Assembly (NCBI RefSeq): GCF_003054225.1
Contig: NZ_QBKQ01000004.1
Coordinates: 104,527-168,526, forward strand
DNA from: Christiangramia gaetbulicola
Lineage (GTDB): Bacteria; Bacteroidota; Bacteroidia; Flavobacteriales; Flavobacteriaceae
DNA length: 64,000 bases
Direction of reading: 5' to 3'
In this document: positions 44,512 through 52,732 of the stretch, piece by piece
How the letters are laid out: every line of letters begins with the position of its first letter
Position numbering within the stretch: position 1 is the stretch's first letter
Program-made: the position numbers and the translations under genes
Notes under the pieces: model-generated
Told to the model about the DNA's origin: nothing
What the model saw: only the letters and a program-made list of their open reading frames with translations
Database searches by the model: none

Positions 44512-45732
44512 ATGCAGGATTTTTTAAGCAAATGGGGAGAAGCCGCGTACACCACCAGCGGATTTTTTTGGATGGCCTTATGGGCTTTCGCACTGGGTTA
44601 CGTGATTAGTAGTTGTATACAGGTTTTTGTGACCGAAAAGAAGATGCAGGAAACCATGGGGCAAGGAGAGAGGAAGGGAGTTCTGCTCGGTACATTTTTC
44701 GGTTTTATTAGCAGTTCCTGTAGTTTCGCAGCCCTGGCTTCTACCAAAAGTTTGTTTAAAAAAGGAGCGAGTTTCGTTTCGTCAATAGCTTTCTTGCTGG
44801 CTTCGACCAACCTGGTTATCGAACTTGGTATTATCATATCCATTTTTCTGGGTTGGCAATTCGTGGTTGGAGAATATGTGGGCGGACTCATTCTAATCCT
44901 TATCAGCTGGCTGCTGGTTCGAATTATCAATCCAAAGAAGCTTATTAAAAAGGCCAGAGAAAGACTGGATAGCGAGGATGACGAAGATGATAGTTCGAAG
45001 TCCTGGAAAAAGAAAATAAAGTCTGAGACTGGTTGGGCTAAGGTAGCGCAACAATACGGGATGGAGTGGAAGATGGTCTGGAAAGATGTGAGTGTGGGCT
45101 TTACCGTAGCCGGTATCGTTGCTGCTTTCGTTCCCGATTCATTCTTTGAAACCCTGTTCATCAACAGCGGACAGGGAAATACCGATTTCGGATTTTTCAC
45201 CATTCTCGAACATGTCGTAGTAGGCCCGGTAGCGGCATTCCTGACCTTTATTGGTTCCATGGGAAATATACCGCTGGCGGCCTTGCTATTTAGTAAAGGA
45301 GTAAGTTTTGCCGGGGTGATGGCCTTTATTTTTAGCGATCTTGTAGTGTTCCCAATCCTTCGGATAAATGCAAAATATTATGGATGGAAAATGAGCTTTT
45401 TTATCCTTTTCCTTTTATTCACTTCTTTGATAGGAGCCTCCCTGGCCCTGCATTACGGATTCAATCTGTTTGATATGTTACCTGATCCATCTTCAGTAAA
45501 AATACAGGATAGTGAATACTTCAAAATAGATTATACATTCTGGCTTAATATGGCTTTCCTCGCCATTTCTGGTTTCCTGGTTTACCTGGGATTCTTTAAA
45601 AGGGATGATGTGATGTTCATGAAAGAAATGGCGCCCAAGAGTAAGGCCCTGGAGAAAACCCTCAAATACCTGGCTTTTGCCTGCTATTTATGGCTGGCAG
45701 GAGGACTTATCGTAAAGTTCTTTGTGAATTAA
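44512..45732 (+). CDS. Two-part membrane permease (DUF318/ArsP-YraQ-like)
   Basis: The 406-residue protein has about eight to ten hydrophobic segments in two halves split by a highly charged cytoplasmic loop (about residues 150-180, with DSEDDEDDSSKSWKKK). The first half has FGFISSSCSFAALASTKSLFKKGASFVSSIAFLLASTNLV, like the permease family PF03773 that includes ArsP and YraQ. The second half repeats the pattern (FLTFIGSMGNIPLAALLFSKGVSFAGVMAFIFSDLV). Its place after copA suggests metal or metalloid export, but the substrate is unknown. Confidence 0.82.
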   Translation: MQDFLSKWGEAAYTTSGFFWMALWAFALGYVISSCIQVFVTEKKMQETMGQGERKGVLLGTFFGFISSSCSFAALASTKSLFKKGASFVSSIAFLLASTNLVIELGIIISIFLGWQFVVGEYVGGLILILISWLLVRIINPKKLIKKARERLDSEDDEDDSSKSWKKKIKSETGWAKVAQQYGMEWKMVWKDVSVGFTVAGIVAAFVPDSFFETLFINSGQGNTDFGFFTILEHVVVGPVAAFLTFIGSMGNIPLAALLFSKGVSFAGVMAFIFSDLVVFPILRINAKYYGWKMSFFILFLLFTSLIGASLALHYGFNLFDMLPDPSSVKIQDSEYFKIDYTFWLNMAFLAISGFLVYLGFFKRDDVMFMKEMAPKSKALEKTLKYLAFACYLWLAGGLIVKFFVN

Positions 45733-45774
45733 ACTTACGGGTTAATTAAGGTACTTTCCGTTTAAGAGAATAAA

Positions 45775-46170
45775 TCAGTAATGCATTTTCTTCTCTCTTT
45801 CGTGCATAGTGAGCCATTTCTGATATTGTGCAGGAGTTAGAATATTCTTCATGTCAGCCATGAACTCATCTTCATAGGCGTGCATTTTTTTCTTCTTCAT
45901 CTCTCCCATTTCGCCAGTATCATGCATCATTTCTGCCATCATTTCCTTTTCATGTTGCAGTCTTTTCATTTGAGCTTCCTGGATCTTTTCTTTTTGTTCC
46001 AGGCTTAGGTTCAATCTTGTGGTGACTTTGTCTGCATACATCATGGCATGTGCCTCGGTATCGATATTCTCTTTAATATTGTGAGATTCATGATGCTTTT
46101 CTTTAACCTGTGCGATAGCTCCCATAGAAATGAAAGCAAATAGCATTGCTAATATTGTGATCCGTTTCAT
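45775..46170 (-). CDS. Spy/CpxP-like periplasmic protein
   Basis: The 131-residue protein has a signal peptide (MKRITILAMLFAFISMGAIAQ) and a helical, charged, Met/His/Lys-rich mature part. Two LTxxQ-like motifs are visible, LSLEQKEKI and LTPAQYQKW. These features are shared by Spy, CpxP and metal-sensing CnrX/ZraP proteins. Its place at the edge of the copper island favours a metal-stress chaperone or metal-binding role. It is transcribed towards the permease gene. Confidence 0.85.
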   Translation of the reverse strand: MKRITILAMLFAFISMGAIAQVKEKHHESHNIKENIDTEAHAMMYADKVTTRLNLSLEQKEKIQEAQMKRLQHEKEMMAEMMHDTGEMGEMKKKKMHAYEDEFMADMKNILTPAQYQKWLTMHEREKKMHY

Positions 46171-46240
46171 GATGATTAAATTATTGGTTTACAGTTACTT
46201 AAAGTTAAAATAAATACTTCTGAATCGAATGGTGTTTAAC

Positions 46241-46270
46241 AAAAAAAGCTACCGCTTTTAGGCGGTAGCT
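46241..46270 (-). terminator. Terminator of the metalloprotease gene
   Basis: On the minus strand AGCTACCGC pairs with GCGGTAGCT around a 6-base loop, followed by a run of T. It starts about 26 bp after the stop codon of the metalloprotease. Confidence 0.85.
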
Positions 46271-46295
46271 TCTATATAAACTGTATATTTTGAAC

Positions 46296-48794
46296 CTAGT
46301 TGATAGGATTCAGAATAAGGTCTATTCTCTTCAATATATCCTGTAAATGGTAACGGGTTAGAGTATCTCCCGAACGATATACAGAACTTTTGATCTGTCT
46401 TTCCAAAGCATTAAGTTCACCACGTACAACCGGTCTAATATCACTCTGTGATACATTGATCTCGCTTCTGGTTACCCATCTTCTCCATCTTGCCGGTACC
46501 TCGTCCTGTTCTTCATTCATCAAATGCTCCATTCTTTCAATATAAGCACGTTGAAGATTTCTTCTGTATCGATCTATTCTTTTACCTGAATAAACTTCAC
46601 TCCAGATCCCTTCTCTTAATTCGGTCATCATATCCAGTAGAGTATAGGCATCCTTCCCATTGATCTCCTCATTCTCCATCAACCTGGCCATTCTTCCAAA
46701 ATCAAGGATATTATTCAGTGTTCTCTGTTGCATATTTCGAATACGTTCAAGATTTCCGTCAAATTCGATCTTATTGAAGATCTCCTGATTGATTAGCCAT
46801 TCTGGTGTTTCGAATAATTGTTCCTGAAGAAAGTCCATCGCTCTTCGTTGTTTTTCCTCGGTTACGTGGAAATATACTGCGCCTTCCTGATCATAGGTCT
46901 TGTAGTATTCATAAACACCACCAATATTGGCAGCAACGTGCCCCATATATCGGTTATACTGTGAAAGTACCTGCCCATAAAGATCATCAAGATCGTCATA
47001 ATCCTTACCGTCCTCAGCTGTCCACTCGATTAGATTAGGTACAATTCGTTTAAGGTTTTTAATACCATATTCACTGGCAAGCATGGCGTCATCTCCAAGA
47101 TCTTCAGTTTGAGAACTTGGGTCTATCACGCCACCGCTTTGCTGGCTACCAAATCTATACATTGGGTCTCCTGCATGTTCGAGGATCCATTCATCAAGAA
47201 TTGATTTTTCTTCCTTTCCTTCTTTCTCCGGAATTGGACGGTAACCCCATTCAATGGCATATTTGTCATATGGACCAATGTTCGGCATTAAAGCAACATC
47301 ACCATCTTCTGGCTGGGCTACATAATTGAAACGTGCGTAATCCATGATCGAAGGAGCAGTACCAAATTCTTGAGTAAATTCAGCATCTCTTAATTTCTCT
47401 ACGGGATATGCAACGCTACTTCCCATGTTGTGTGGTAAACCTAAAGTGTGACCAACTTCGTGAGAGGAAACAAATCTTATCAATCTTCCCATTACTTCAT
47501 CCTTGAAAGCGACATCCTGTGCTTCAGGATTTATAGCTGCGGTCTGTACGAAGAACCAGTTTCGAAGTAGGGTCATTACATTGTGATACCAGTTGATATC
47601 AGATTCCAGTATCTCTCCCGAACGCGGATCACTAACATGCGGTCCGTTAGCATTTGGAATAGGGGAGGCAAGGTACCTTACTACAGAATATCTTACATCT
47701 TCTGGGCTCCAGTCTGGATCTTCTTCTACGGTAGGAGCGTCCTTGGCAATAATCGCGTTTTTGAAACCTGCTGCTTCAAAAGCTACCTGCCAGTCTTCGA
47801 TCCCCTGTTTGATAAAAGGAACCCACTTTTCAGGAGTTGCACGGTCTATATAATATACGATAGGTTCTTTTGGTTCTACTAATTCACCGTTTTTGAACTT
47901 CTCCATATCTTCTTCCCTAACTTCAAGTCTCCATCTGTCAAGGTATTCTACGGTTTCACTTTTTTGAGCATCCAGGCCGTAGTCTGTTTGCTCTGTAGTG
48001 AACCATCCTACTCTTTCATCAAAATATCTTCTTTCCATTGGGACTTCAGGAAGAAGGATCATAGAATTACTGAACTCAAGGGAAATGGATCCTGTACTGG
48101 AATTGGAAGGAGGATCCCCTGCGTTATAAGTTTTTACGTGTCTTATTTCGATATTTTCAGGATAACTTCTAATAGTATCTATGTAAGACCTGCTTTCGTC
48201 AAGTCTTGATACCTTGAACCTTTTTCTGGTTCCGTCAGGTAAACCAAGAGCCTGGACATCTTTGGTGTAAAGATCTGTAACATCGATAACAGTAGATTTT
48301 GAAATGGAATCTTTTCCAACTGTCTTAACATCGAAACTTTGAATGATAGGTTCAAAATTCGAATTTCTTACCGCCTCGTGTACAGGTAAGGAATCAGCAG
48401 CATAAACTTCATAAGATACTACACGAAGTAAAACCTTATCACCTTTTTTCTGCCAGCGATGAACCTGTGTATTTTGTTTTCCGCCGCCAAAACCAATACC
48501 ATTGGCTGTTTTGGCGATACGGGTTACCGTAAGCATTTCACGGTTAAAGAGACTGTCTGGGATCTCGTAAAAATTTTTGTCTTCTACCTCGTGTACAGTA
48601 AAAAGACCCTTGTCGCTTTTCGCGTCTTTGGTAATAACTTTATCATAGGGCTTGAGTCCGTTCTTATCTTTTTTGGAGTTTTCTGCGGAAGCAGTTTTGG
48701 ATTCCGACTTTTTCTCAGGCTGAAAAACAGCACAACCGGAAACCGATAGGGAAAGGGCTAAAACCAGAAGCCGTAGGCTCTGTTTCTTAATCAT
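46296..48794 (-). CDS. Zinc-dependent metalloprotease lipoprotein (DUF5117/DUF5118 type)
   Basis: I start at the ATG at 48794, which opens a lipoprotein signal with lipobox SVSGC; the 25 codons upstream look unrelated. The 832-residue protein has an N-terminal DUF5118/DUF5117-like region, then the metzincin-type motif HEVGHTLGLPHN (His445, Glu446, His449, His455), and a C-terminal helical region. The family is common in Bacteroidota as surface or periplasmic proteases. It is transcribed alone, with its own terminator. Confidence 0.92.
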   Translation of the reverse strand: MIKKQSLRLLVLALSLSVSGCAVFQPEKKSESKTASAENSKKDKNGLKPYDKVITKDAKSDKGLFTVHEVEDKNFYEIPDSLFNREMLTVTRIAKTANGIGFGGGKQNTQVHRWQKKGDKVLLRVVSYEVYAADSLPVHEAVRNSNFEPIIQSFDVKTVGKDSISKSTVIDVTDLYTKDVQALGLPDGTRKRFKVSRLDESRSYIDTIRSYPENIEIRHVKTYNAGDPPSNSSTGSISLEFSNSMILLPEVPMERRYFDERVGWFTTEQTDYGLDAQKSETVEYLDRWRLEVREEDMEKFKNGELVEPKEPIVYYIDRATPEKWVPFIKQGIEDWQVAFEAAGFKNAIIAKDAPTVEEDPDWSPEDVRYSVVRYLASPIPNANGPHVSDPRSGEILESDINWYHNVMTLLRNWFFVQTAAINPEAQDVAFKDEVMGRLIRFVSSHEVGHTLGLPHNMGSSVAYPVEKLRDAEFTQEFGTAPSIMDYARFNYVAQPEDGDVALMPNIGPYDKYAIEWGYRPIPEKEGKEEKSILDEWILEHAGDPMYRFGSQQSGGVIDPSSQTEDLGDDAMLASEYGIKNLKRIVPNLIEWTAEDGKDYDDLDDLYGQVLSQYNRYMGHVAANIGGVYEYYKTYDQEGAVYFHVTEEKQRRAMDFLQEQLFETPEWLINQEIFNKIEFDGNLERIRNMQQRTLNNILDFGRMARLMENEEINGKDAYTLLDMMTELREGIWSEVYSGKRIDRYRRNLQRAYIERMEHLMNEEQDEVPARWRRWVTRSEINVSQSDIRPVVRGELNALERQIKSSVYRSGDTLTRYHLQDILKRIDLILNPIN

Positions 48795-48854
48795 AGATTT
48801 TAGTTTTTTAATTAATAAGATCTTTTTTAAGGCAGTAATTTTCACCTGAAAATG

Positions 48855-48880
48855 AAAAAAGACTGCCATTCGGCAGTTAT
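48855..48880 (-). terminator. Terminator of the small membrane protein gene
   Basis: On the minus strand ACTGCC-GAAT-GGCAGT is followed by a C and six T. It lies about 50 bp past the stop of the 182-residue membrane protein. Confidence 0.75.
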
Positions 48881-48927
48881 AAGACTTTTAAAAATCAAAA
48901 TGGTTTAAAGAATACCCCTATAAATTC

Positions 48928-49476
48928 TCAGTTTACAGGGATTTGCATTTTGGAGATGCTTCTAAAATCAAATTTTGGAGGGTAATATTTTTCCAGGAAT
49001 GTACGGGACCAGAAGGAATTTTTGAAAAGAAAGAACGGGTCCTGCACAAAAAAATCAGGTAACAAGTGATATTCTTTTATTCCCAGTTTTTTATAAAGTC
49101 TGCGAACATCATTCCCAAATCCTAGTTCTTCGGCAGCAACGATAGCCGCGTTTCGTTGGCATTTTGATCCTCTGTAATTCACGGCAATTCTAACCTTGAA
49201 ACCATGCTGGTAGAAGAGATCCTTTATTTTTTTATAATTCTGAAATCTGGACCAGCCATCCATAAGTACCAGGAAAATATGCACAAAGGAAAAAAGAAAG
49301 CAAATAAGCCAGAATGCCTGCATTAATTCCTGCTCCTGGAACCTGCTACTTTTAAATAACCTCCAGAAGAAATAAGATTCCGCAGCAAACAGCCCAAGCG
49401 AAATATATAGAAGTTTACCTACCCTTAAATAGGAGATAAACACAGGTGGTTGTTTTGGGAGAATTGGGCTATCCAT
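48928..49476 (-). CDS. Hypothetical protein with two membrane segments
   Basis: The 182-residue protein has hydrophobic stretches near residues 18-38 and 52-74, followed by a basic soluble part with FKVRIAVNYRGSKCQRNAAIVAAEELGFGNDVRRLYKKLG. I do not recognise the family. It lies 80 bp downstream of lysS on the same strand but is separated from it by a hairpin, so it probably has its own promoter. Confidence 0.75.
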   Translation of the reverse strand: MDSPILPKQPPVFISYLRVGKLLYISLGLFAAESYFFWRLFKSSRFQEQELMQAFWLICFLFSFVHIFLVLMDGWSRFQNYKKIKDLFYQHGFKVRIAVNYRGSKCQRNAAIVAAEELGFGNDVRRLYKKLGIKEYHLLPDFFVQDPFFLFKNSFWSRTFLEKYYPPKFDFRSISKMQIPVN

Positions 49477-49493
49477 AAACCAATTTAATAAAA

Positions 49494-49520
49494 AAAGCTC
49501 TGCAATTACTACAGAGCTTT
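49494..49520 (-). terminator. Terminator of lysS
   Basis: AAAGCTCTG and CAGAGCTTT form a 9-bp stem with a 9-base loop; on the minus strand it is followed by a T run. It starts about 36 bp past the lysS stop. Confidence 0.8.
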
Positions 49521-49556
49521 TAATTTAAAATGGATATAAGCTTATTAAACCTATAA

Positions 49557-51248
49557 TTATATAGCCTTGATGTTCAGGTTTTCACCGTCTTTAAAAACAT
49601 CTATCATCTTATGTTTTCTCAGTCCTTTTACGGCTTTATCCCATTTCTTGTTACTAAGACCTGAATCTTCTTTTACGGTATCAAGTTCATGAACATTATT
49701 ATCTTTCAATAGTTTGAAAACCGCTTTTTCTTCCTCGGTCAATTCCACCTGTTTCTTCTCAGGCTTCATTTGCGGGAAGAATAATACTTCCTGTATAGAC
49801 TGCTTATTGGTCAAGAACATGATTAGTCTGTCCATTCCAATTCCAAGTCCAGAAGTAGGAGGCATACCATATTCTAAAGCTCTTAAAAAGTCATTGTCTA
49901 TGAACATTGCTTCGTCATCACCTTTTTCTGAAAGTTTCAATTGCTCTTCAAAACGTTCTCTCTGGTCCAAAGGATCGTTCAGCTCAGAATACGCATTCGC
50001 GATCTCTTTACCGCAAACCATTAATTCAAAACGTTCAGTAAGTTCAGGGTTATCACGGTGCTCCTTACAAAGCGGACTCATTTCTTTAGGATAATCTGTA
50101 ATAAAAGTTGGCTGGATAAAGTTACCTTCACATTTTTCGCCGAAGATCTCGTCGATCAGTTTACCTTTACCCATGGTATCATCAACCTCGATACCCATTC
50201 CTTTAGCAGCTTCATAAAGTTCTTTCTCAGACTTCCCGGTAATATCAAAACCGGTAAATTCCTTGATAGCATCGGTCATGCTCAGACGCTTATATGGCGC
50301 TTTAAAGTCAATCTTATGCTCGCCAAAAGTAGCTTCGGTAGTTCCGTTTACGGCAATGGCGCAATGCTCCAGTAATTTCTCGGTGAAGTCCATCATCCAG
50401 TTGTAGTCCTTGTAGGCTACATAGATCTCCATCGCAGTAAATTCCGGATTATGAGTCCTGTCCATTCCTTCATTTCTGAAGTTTTTCGAGAATTCATAAA
50501 CCCCATCAAAACCACCTACGATCAATCTCTTAAGGTAAAGCTCATTGGCAATTCTCAGGTATAATGGAATATCCAGCGCATTGTGGTGTGTAACGAAAGG
50601 TCTTGCGGCTGCCCCACCCGGGATAGACTGAAGGATTGGAGTTTCTACCTCGAAATATTCTCTTTCATTAAAGAAATTTCGCATCGCATTGAACAGTTTG
50701 GTTCGCTTTACAAAAACTTCTTTCACTTTTGGATTCACCGCAAGATCAGCATAACGCTGGCGGTATCTTTGTTCAGGATCATTAAATCCGTCGTGGGTAT
50801 TTCCTTCTTTATCAGTTTTAGGAAGCGGAAGAGGGCGAATAGACTTACTCAATAGGTGGAAGTCCTTAACCATCACGGTCATTTCCCCAACCTGGGTTTT
50901 AAATAACTCACCTTCGATCCCAATAAAATCACCTATATCAAGCAATTTTTTATAGACATCATTATATTTTGCCTTGTCCTCGCCAGGGCAGATCTCATCA
51001 CGGTTAAAGTATACCTGGATCCTGCCTTTAGAATCTTGTAGTTCAGCAAAAGATGCCTTTCCCTGAATCCTTCTGGACATTAATCTACCCGCGATCACTA
51101 CTTTCTTTCCTTCTTCAAAATTCTGCTTGATCTCTGAAGTTAAATGATCTACTGGGTAAAGATCTGCTGGATATGGATTGATGCCGGCTTTTCTTATGGC
51201 CGTTAATTTTTCTCTTCTAATCTGTTCCTGTTCTGATAACTGCTGCAT
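49557..51248 (-). CDS. lysS: Lysyl-tRNA synthetase, class II, with C-terminal extension
   Basis: I chose the ATG at 51248 (MQQLSEQEQIRREKL); the in-frame ATG at 51266 would add MHKKNY and leave a very short leader after the promoter. The 563-residue enzyme has the OB-fold anticodon-binding domain (VVIAGRLMSRRIQGKASFAEL), class II motif 2 (FRNEGMDRTHNPEFTAMEIY) and motif 3 (GLGIGMDRLIMF). After motif 3 about 68 more residues follow that E. coli LysS lacks, with ELTEEEKAVFKLL and a helix-turn-helix-like shape. It charges tRNA-Lys in the cytoplasm. A full promoter lies just upstream. Confidence 0.97.
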   Translation of the reverse strand: MQQLSEQEQIRREKLTAIRKAGINPYPADLYPVDHLTSEIKQNFEEGKKVVIAGRLMSRRIQGKASFAELQDSKGRIQVYFNRDEICPGEDKAKYNDVYKKLLDIGDFIGIEGELFKTQVGEMTVMVKDFHLLSKSIRPLPLPKTDKEGNTHDGFNDPEQRYRQRYADLAVNPKVKEVFVKRTKLFNAMRNFFNEREYFEVETPILQSIPGGAAARPFVTHHNALDIPLYLRIANELYLKRLIVGGFDGVYEFSKNFRNEGMDRTHNPEFTAMEIYVAYKDYNWMMDFTEKLLEHCAIAVNGTTEATFGEHKIDFKAPYKRLSMTDAIKEFTGFDITGKSEKELYEAAKGMGIEVDDTMGKGKLIDEIFGEKCEGNFIQPTFITDYPKEMSPLCKEHRDNPELTERFELMVCGKEIANAYSELNDPLDQRERFEEQLKLSEKGDDEAMFIDNDFLRALEYGMPPTSGLGIGMDRLIMFLTNKQSIQEVLFFPQMKPEKKQVELTEEEKAVFKLLKDNNVHELDTVKEDSGLSNKKWDKAVKGLRKHKMIDVFKDGENLNIKAI

Positions 51249-51284
51249 ATAATTTTTTTTATGCATTCAACAAAAATGCGGATG

Positions 51285-51315
51285 CAAATATAGTGACTAT
51301 CAGCCTGCCACACAA
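51285..51315 (-). promoter_or_regulatory. lysS: lysS promoter (TTG-N20-TATATTTG)
   Basis: On the minus strand TTG, then 20 bases, then TATATTTG: a complete Bacteroidota -33/-7 promoter. It ends 36 bases before the chosen lysS start and 18 bases before the alternative one. Confidence 0.75.
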
Positions 51316-51342
51316 TGCAATTAAAAGCCGAAATAATAATTC

Positions 51343-51350
51343 TATCTTTG
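51343..51350 (+). promoter_or_regulatory. -7 element for the yqaE-lipB pair
   Basis: TATCTTTG matches TAnnTTTG and lies 17 bases before the YqaE-like start. At the -33 position there is TTA instead of TTG, 19 bases upstream. Confidence 0.5.
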
Positions 51351-51367
51351 CGTGAAAATTTGCTTAA

Positions 51368-51526
51368 ATGAGTATCTGGCGAGTCATCCTTTCAGTCTTA
51401 TTTCCCCCGCTGGCAGTTTACGATAAAGGCTGCGGATCTATATTAATAGTCCTCATTCTTACCTTGCTGGGCTGGGTGCCAGGAGTGATCGCCGCTCTCA
51501 TAATTTTGAATAATCCGAAGTCTTAA
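51368..51526 (+). CDS. YqaE/Pmp3-family small membrane protein
   Basis: The 52-residue frame begins ATG at 51368 and ends TAA at 51524-51526. It has two hydrophobic segments with the family pattern LFPPLAVYDKGCG after the first and LTLLGWVPGVIAALIIL in the second. YqaE/Pmp3 proteins sit in the membrane and affect membrane potential or salt stress. It is 3 bp before lipB, so the two are co-transcribed from the -7 element at 51343. Confidence 0.9.
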   Translation: MSIWRVILSVLFPPLAVYDKGCGSILIVLILTLLGWVPGVIAALIILNNPKS

Positions 51527-51529
51527 AGC

Positions 51530-52237
51530 ATGAATAAGAAAGTTGAAGTACAGAATTTAGGAGTTAAAGATTATAAGGATACCTGGGATTATCAGGAGGA
51601 GCTTTTTAAGAATACGCTGGATCTAAAGATCAGGAATCGCCGTGAAGAGCTCGATCTTCCTACGAAGAACTATCTTCTTTTTGTAGAGCATCCACATGTG
51701 TATACTTTGGGAAAAAGCGGGGATATTGAAAACCTGCTGATCTCTGAAGCCGAACTGGAAGCTAAAAATGCTACTTATTATAAGATAAACCGGGGAGGGG
51801 ATATTACCTATCACGGCCCGGGGCAGATCGTGGGCTATCCTATCCTTGATCTTGATAATTTCTTTACAGATATCCATAAATATTTACGCCTGCTAGAGGA
51901 GATGGTGATCCTAACTTTGGCGGAATATGGACTTAAGGCTGAAAGAAGCCCGGGAGAGACTGGTGTGTGGCTGGATGTGGGAACTCCGTTTGCTCGTAAG
52001 ATTTGTGCGATGGGAGTAAGGGCGAGCCGTTGGGTGACCATGCATGGTTTTGCTTTAAATGTAAATGCCGACTTGGGTTATTTCGATAATATTATTCCCT
52101 GCGGAATTAAAGGAAAGGCCGTAACTTCTCTGAATGTTGAGTTAGGAAAACAGGAAGTCGCTATGGAAGAAGTTCAGCAGAAACTAATGCGACATTTCGC
52201 AGACCTATTTGAAGCAGAATTACTTTCTTCTGAATAG
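51530..52237 (+). CDS. lipB: Octanoyl-[ACP]:protein N-octanoyltransferase
   Basis: The 235-residue enzyme has the LipB motifs RGGDITYHGPGQIVGYPI, SPGETGVWL, KICAMGVRASRWVTMHGFALNV and the active-site Cys191 in IIPCGIKGKAVTSL. It moves octanoyl groups from ACP to lipoyl domains of 2-oxoacid dehydrogenases, in the cytoplasm. The start is fixed by the YqaE-like gene ending 3 bp before. Its stop lies 6 bp from the stop of the convergent hypothetical gene. Confidence 0.97.
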   Translation: MNKKVEVQNLGVKDYKDTWDYQEELFKNTLDLKIRNRREELDLPTKNYLLFVEHPHVYTLGKSGDIENLLISEAELEAKNATYYKINRGGDITYHGPGQIVGYPILDLDNFFTDIHKYLRLLEEMVILTLAEYGLKAERSPGETGVWLDVGTPFARKICAMGVRASRWVTMHGFALNVNADLGYFDNIIPCGIKGKAVTSLNVELGKQEVAMEEVQQKLMRHFADLFEAELLSSE

Positions 52238-52243
52238 AACTAT

Positions 52244-52648
52244 CTAATTTTTCCTTCTCGTTGTATGAGCCAGAAGTAGATCTTCGCTGGTATCCCGGCA
52301 ATAATAAACCGCTCTTTTGGCTCTTTCCAGATGAATGGTAGCTTTAGCCCTGGTAAAGAATTTTTCTTTTTTAAGAATTTCTTTCGCCGCATGGGCATCC
52401 TTGATGATCTTATCTGATTCTTTTAATATGTATTCCACCTGGGACATATCCTCTGCACCAAGGATCTCTCCCTCGTTTATGCGCAGGTGATAGTCAAAAA
52501 GCTGCTCATAAATATTGAAGGATCTTTCTACTACCGAATCAACAATTTTGATCCCGACCGCATCTGTCGGTCTTTTCAATTTAATCTGGGAAATTAACTC
52601 GGCCGAAAGGCTAAGCGTAAATAATAGGAGTAGAAATTTTAAACTCAT
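52244..52648 (-). CDS. Hypothetical secreted helical protein
   Basis: The 134-residue protein has a signal peptide (MSLKFLLLLFTLSLSAELISQ) and a charged, mainly helical mature part with ILKESDKIIKDAHAAKEIL. One cysteine near the end (YYCRD) stands in a basic tail. I know no family for it. It is 84 bp downstream of the 807-residue lipoprotein on the same strand, so the two could share a transcript with rnhB. Confidence 0.7.
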   Translation of the reverse strand: MSLKFLLLLFTLSLSAELISQIKLKRPTDAVGIKIVDSVVERSFNIYEQLFDYHLRINEGEILGAEDMSQVEYILKESDKIIKDAHAAKEILKKEKFFTRAKATIHLERAKRAVYYCRDTSEDLLLAHTTRRKN

Positions 52649-52732
52649 GCATTACGGGCTAAAGATTATAACCTGTAAAATTATTCCGTTCCTAAGTAAT
52701 TTCCGATAAGGGAGACCCTGTAAAACTGAATT

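Noticed and set aside
44598..45260. A 220-codon minus-strand frame opposite the permease gene
   Set aside because: Wholly inside the permease gene; low-complexity Ser/Leu/Ile-rich translation typical of a reverse shadow of a membrane protein.
29899..46170. The copper island as an integrated mobile element
   Set aside because: No integrase, transposase, tRNA end or flanking direct repeat is seen; only intergenic repeats at 44.1 kb. Recent transfer is therefore not supported from this window.
48795..48869. An N-terminal extension of the metalloprotease starting at 48869
   Set aside because: It would place 25 residues without conservation features in front of a clean lipoprotein signal; the ATG at 48794 is a better start.
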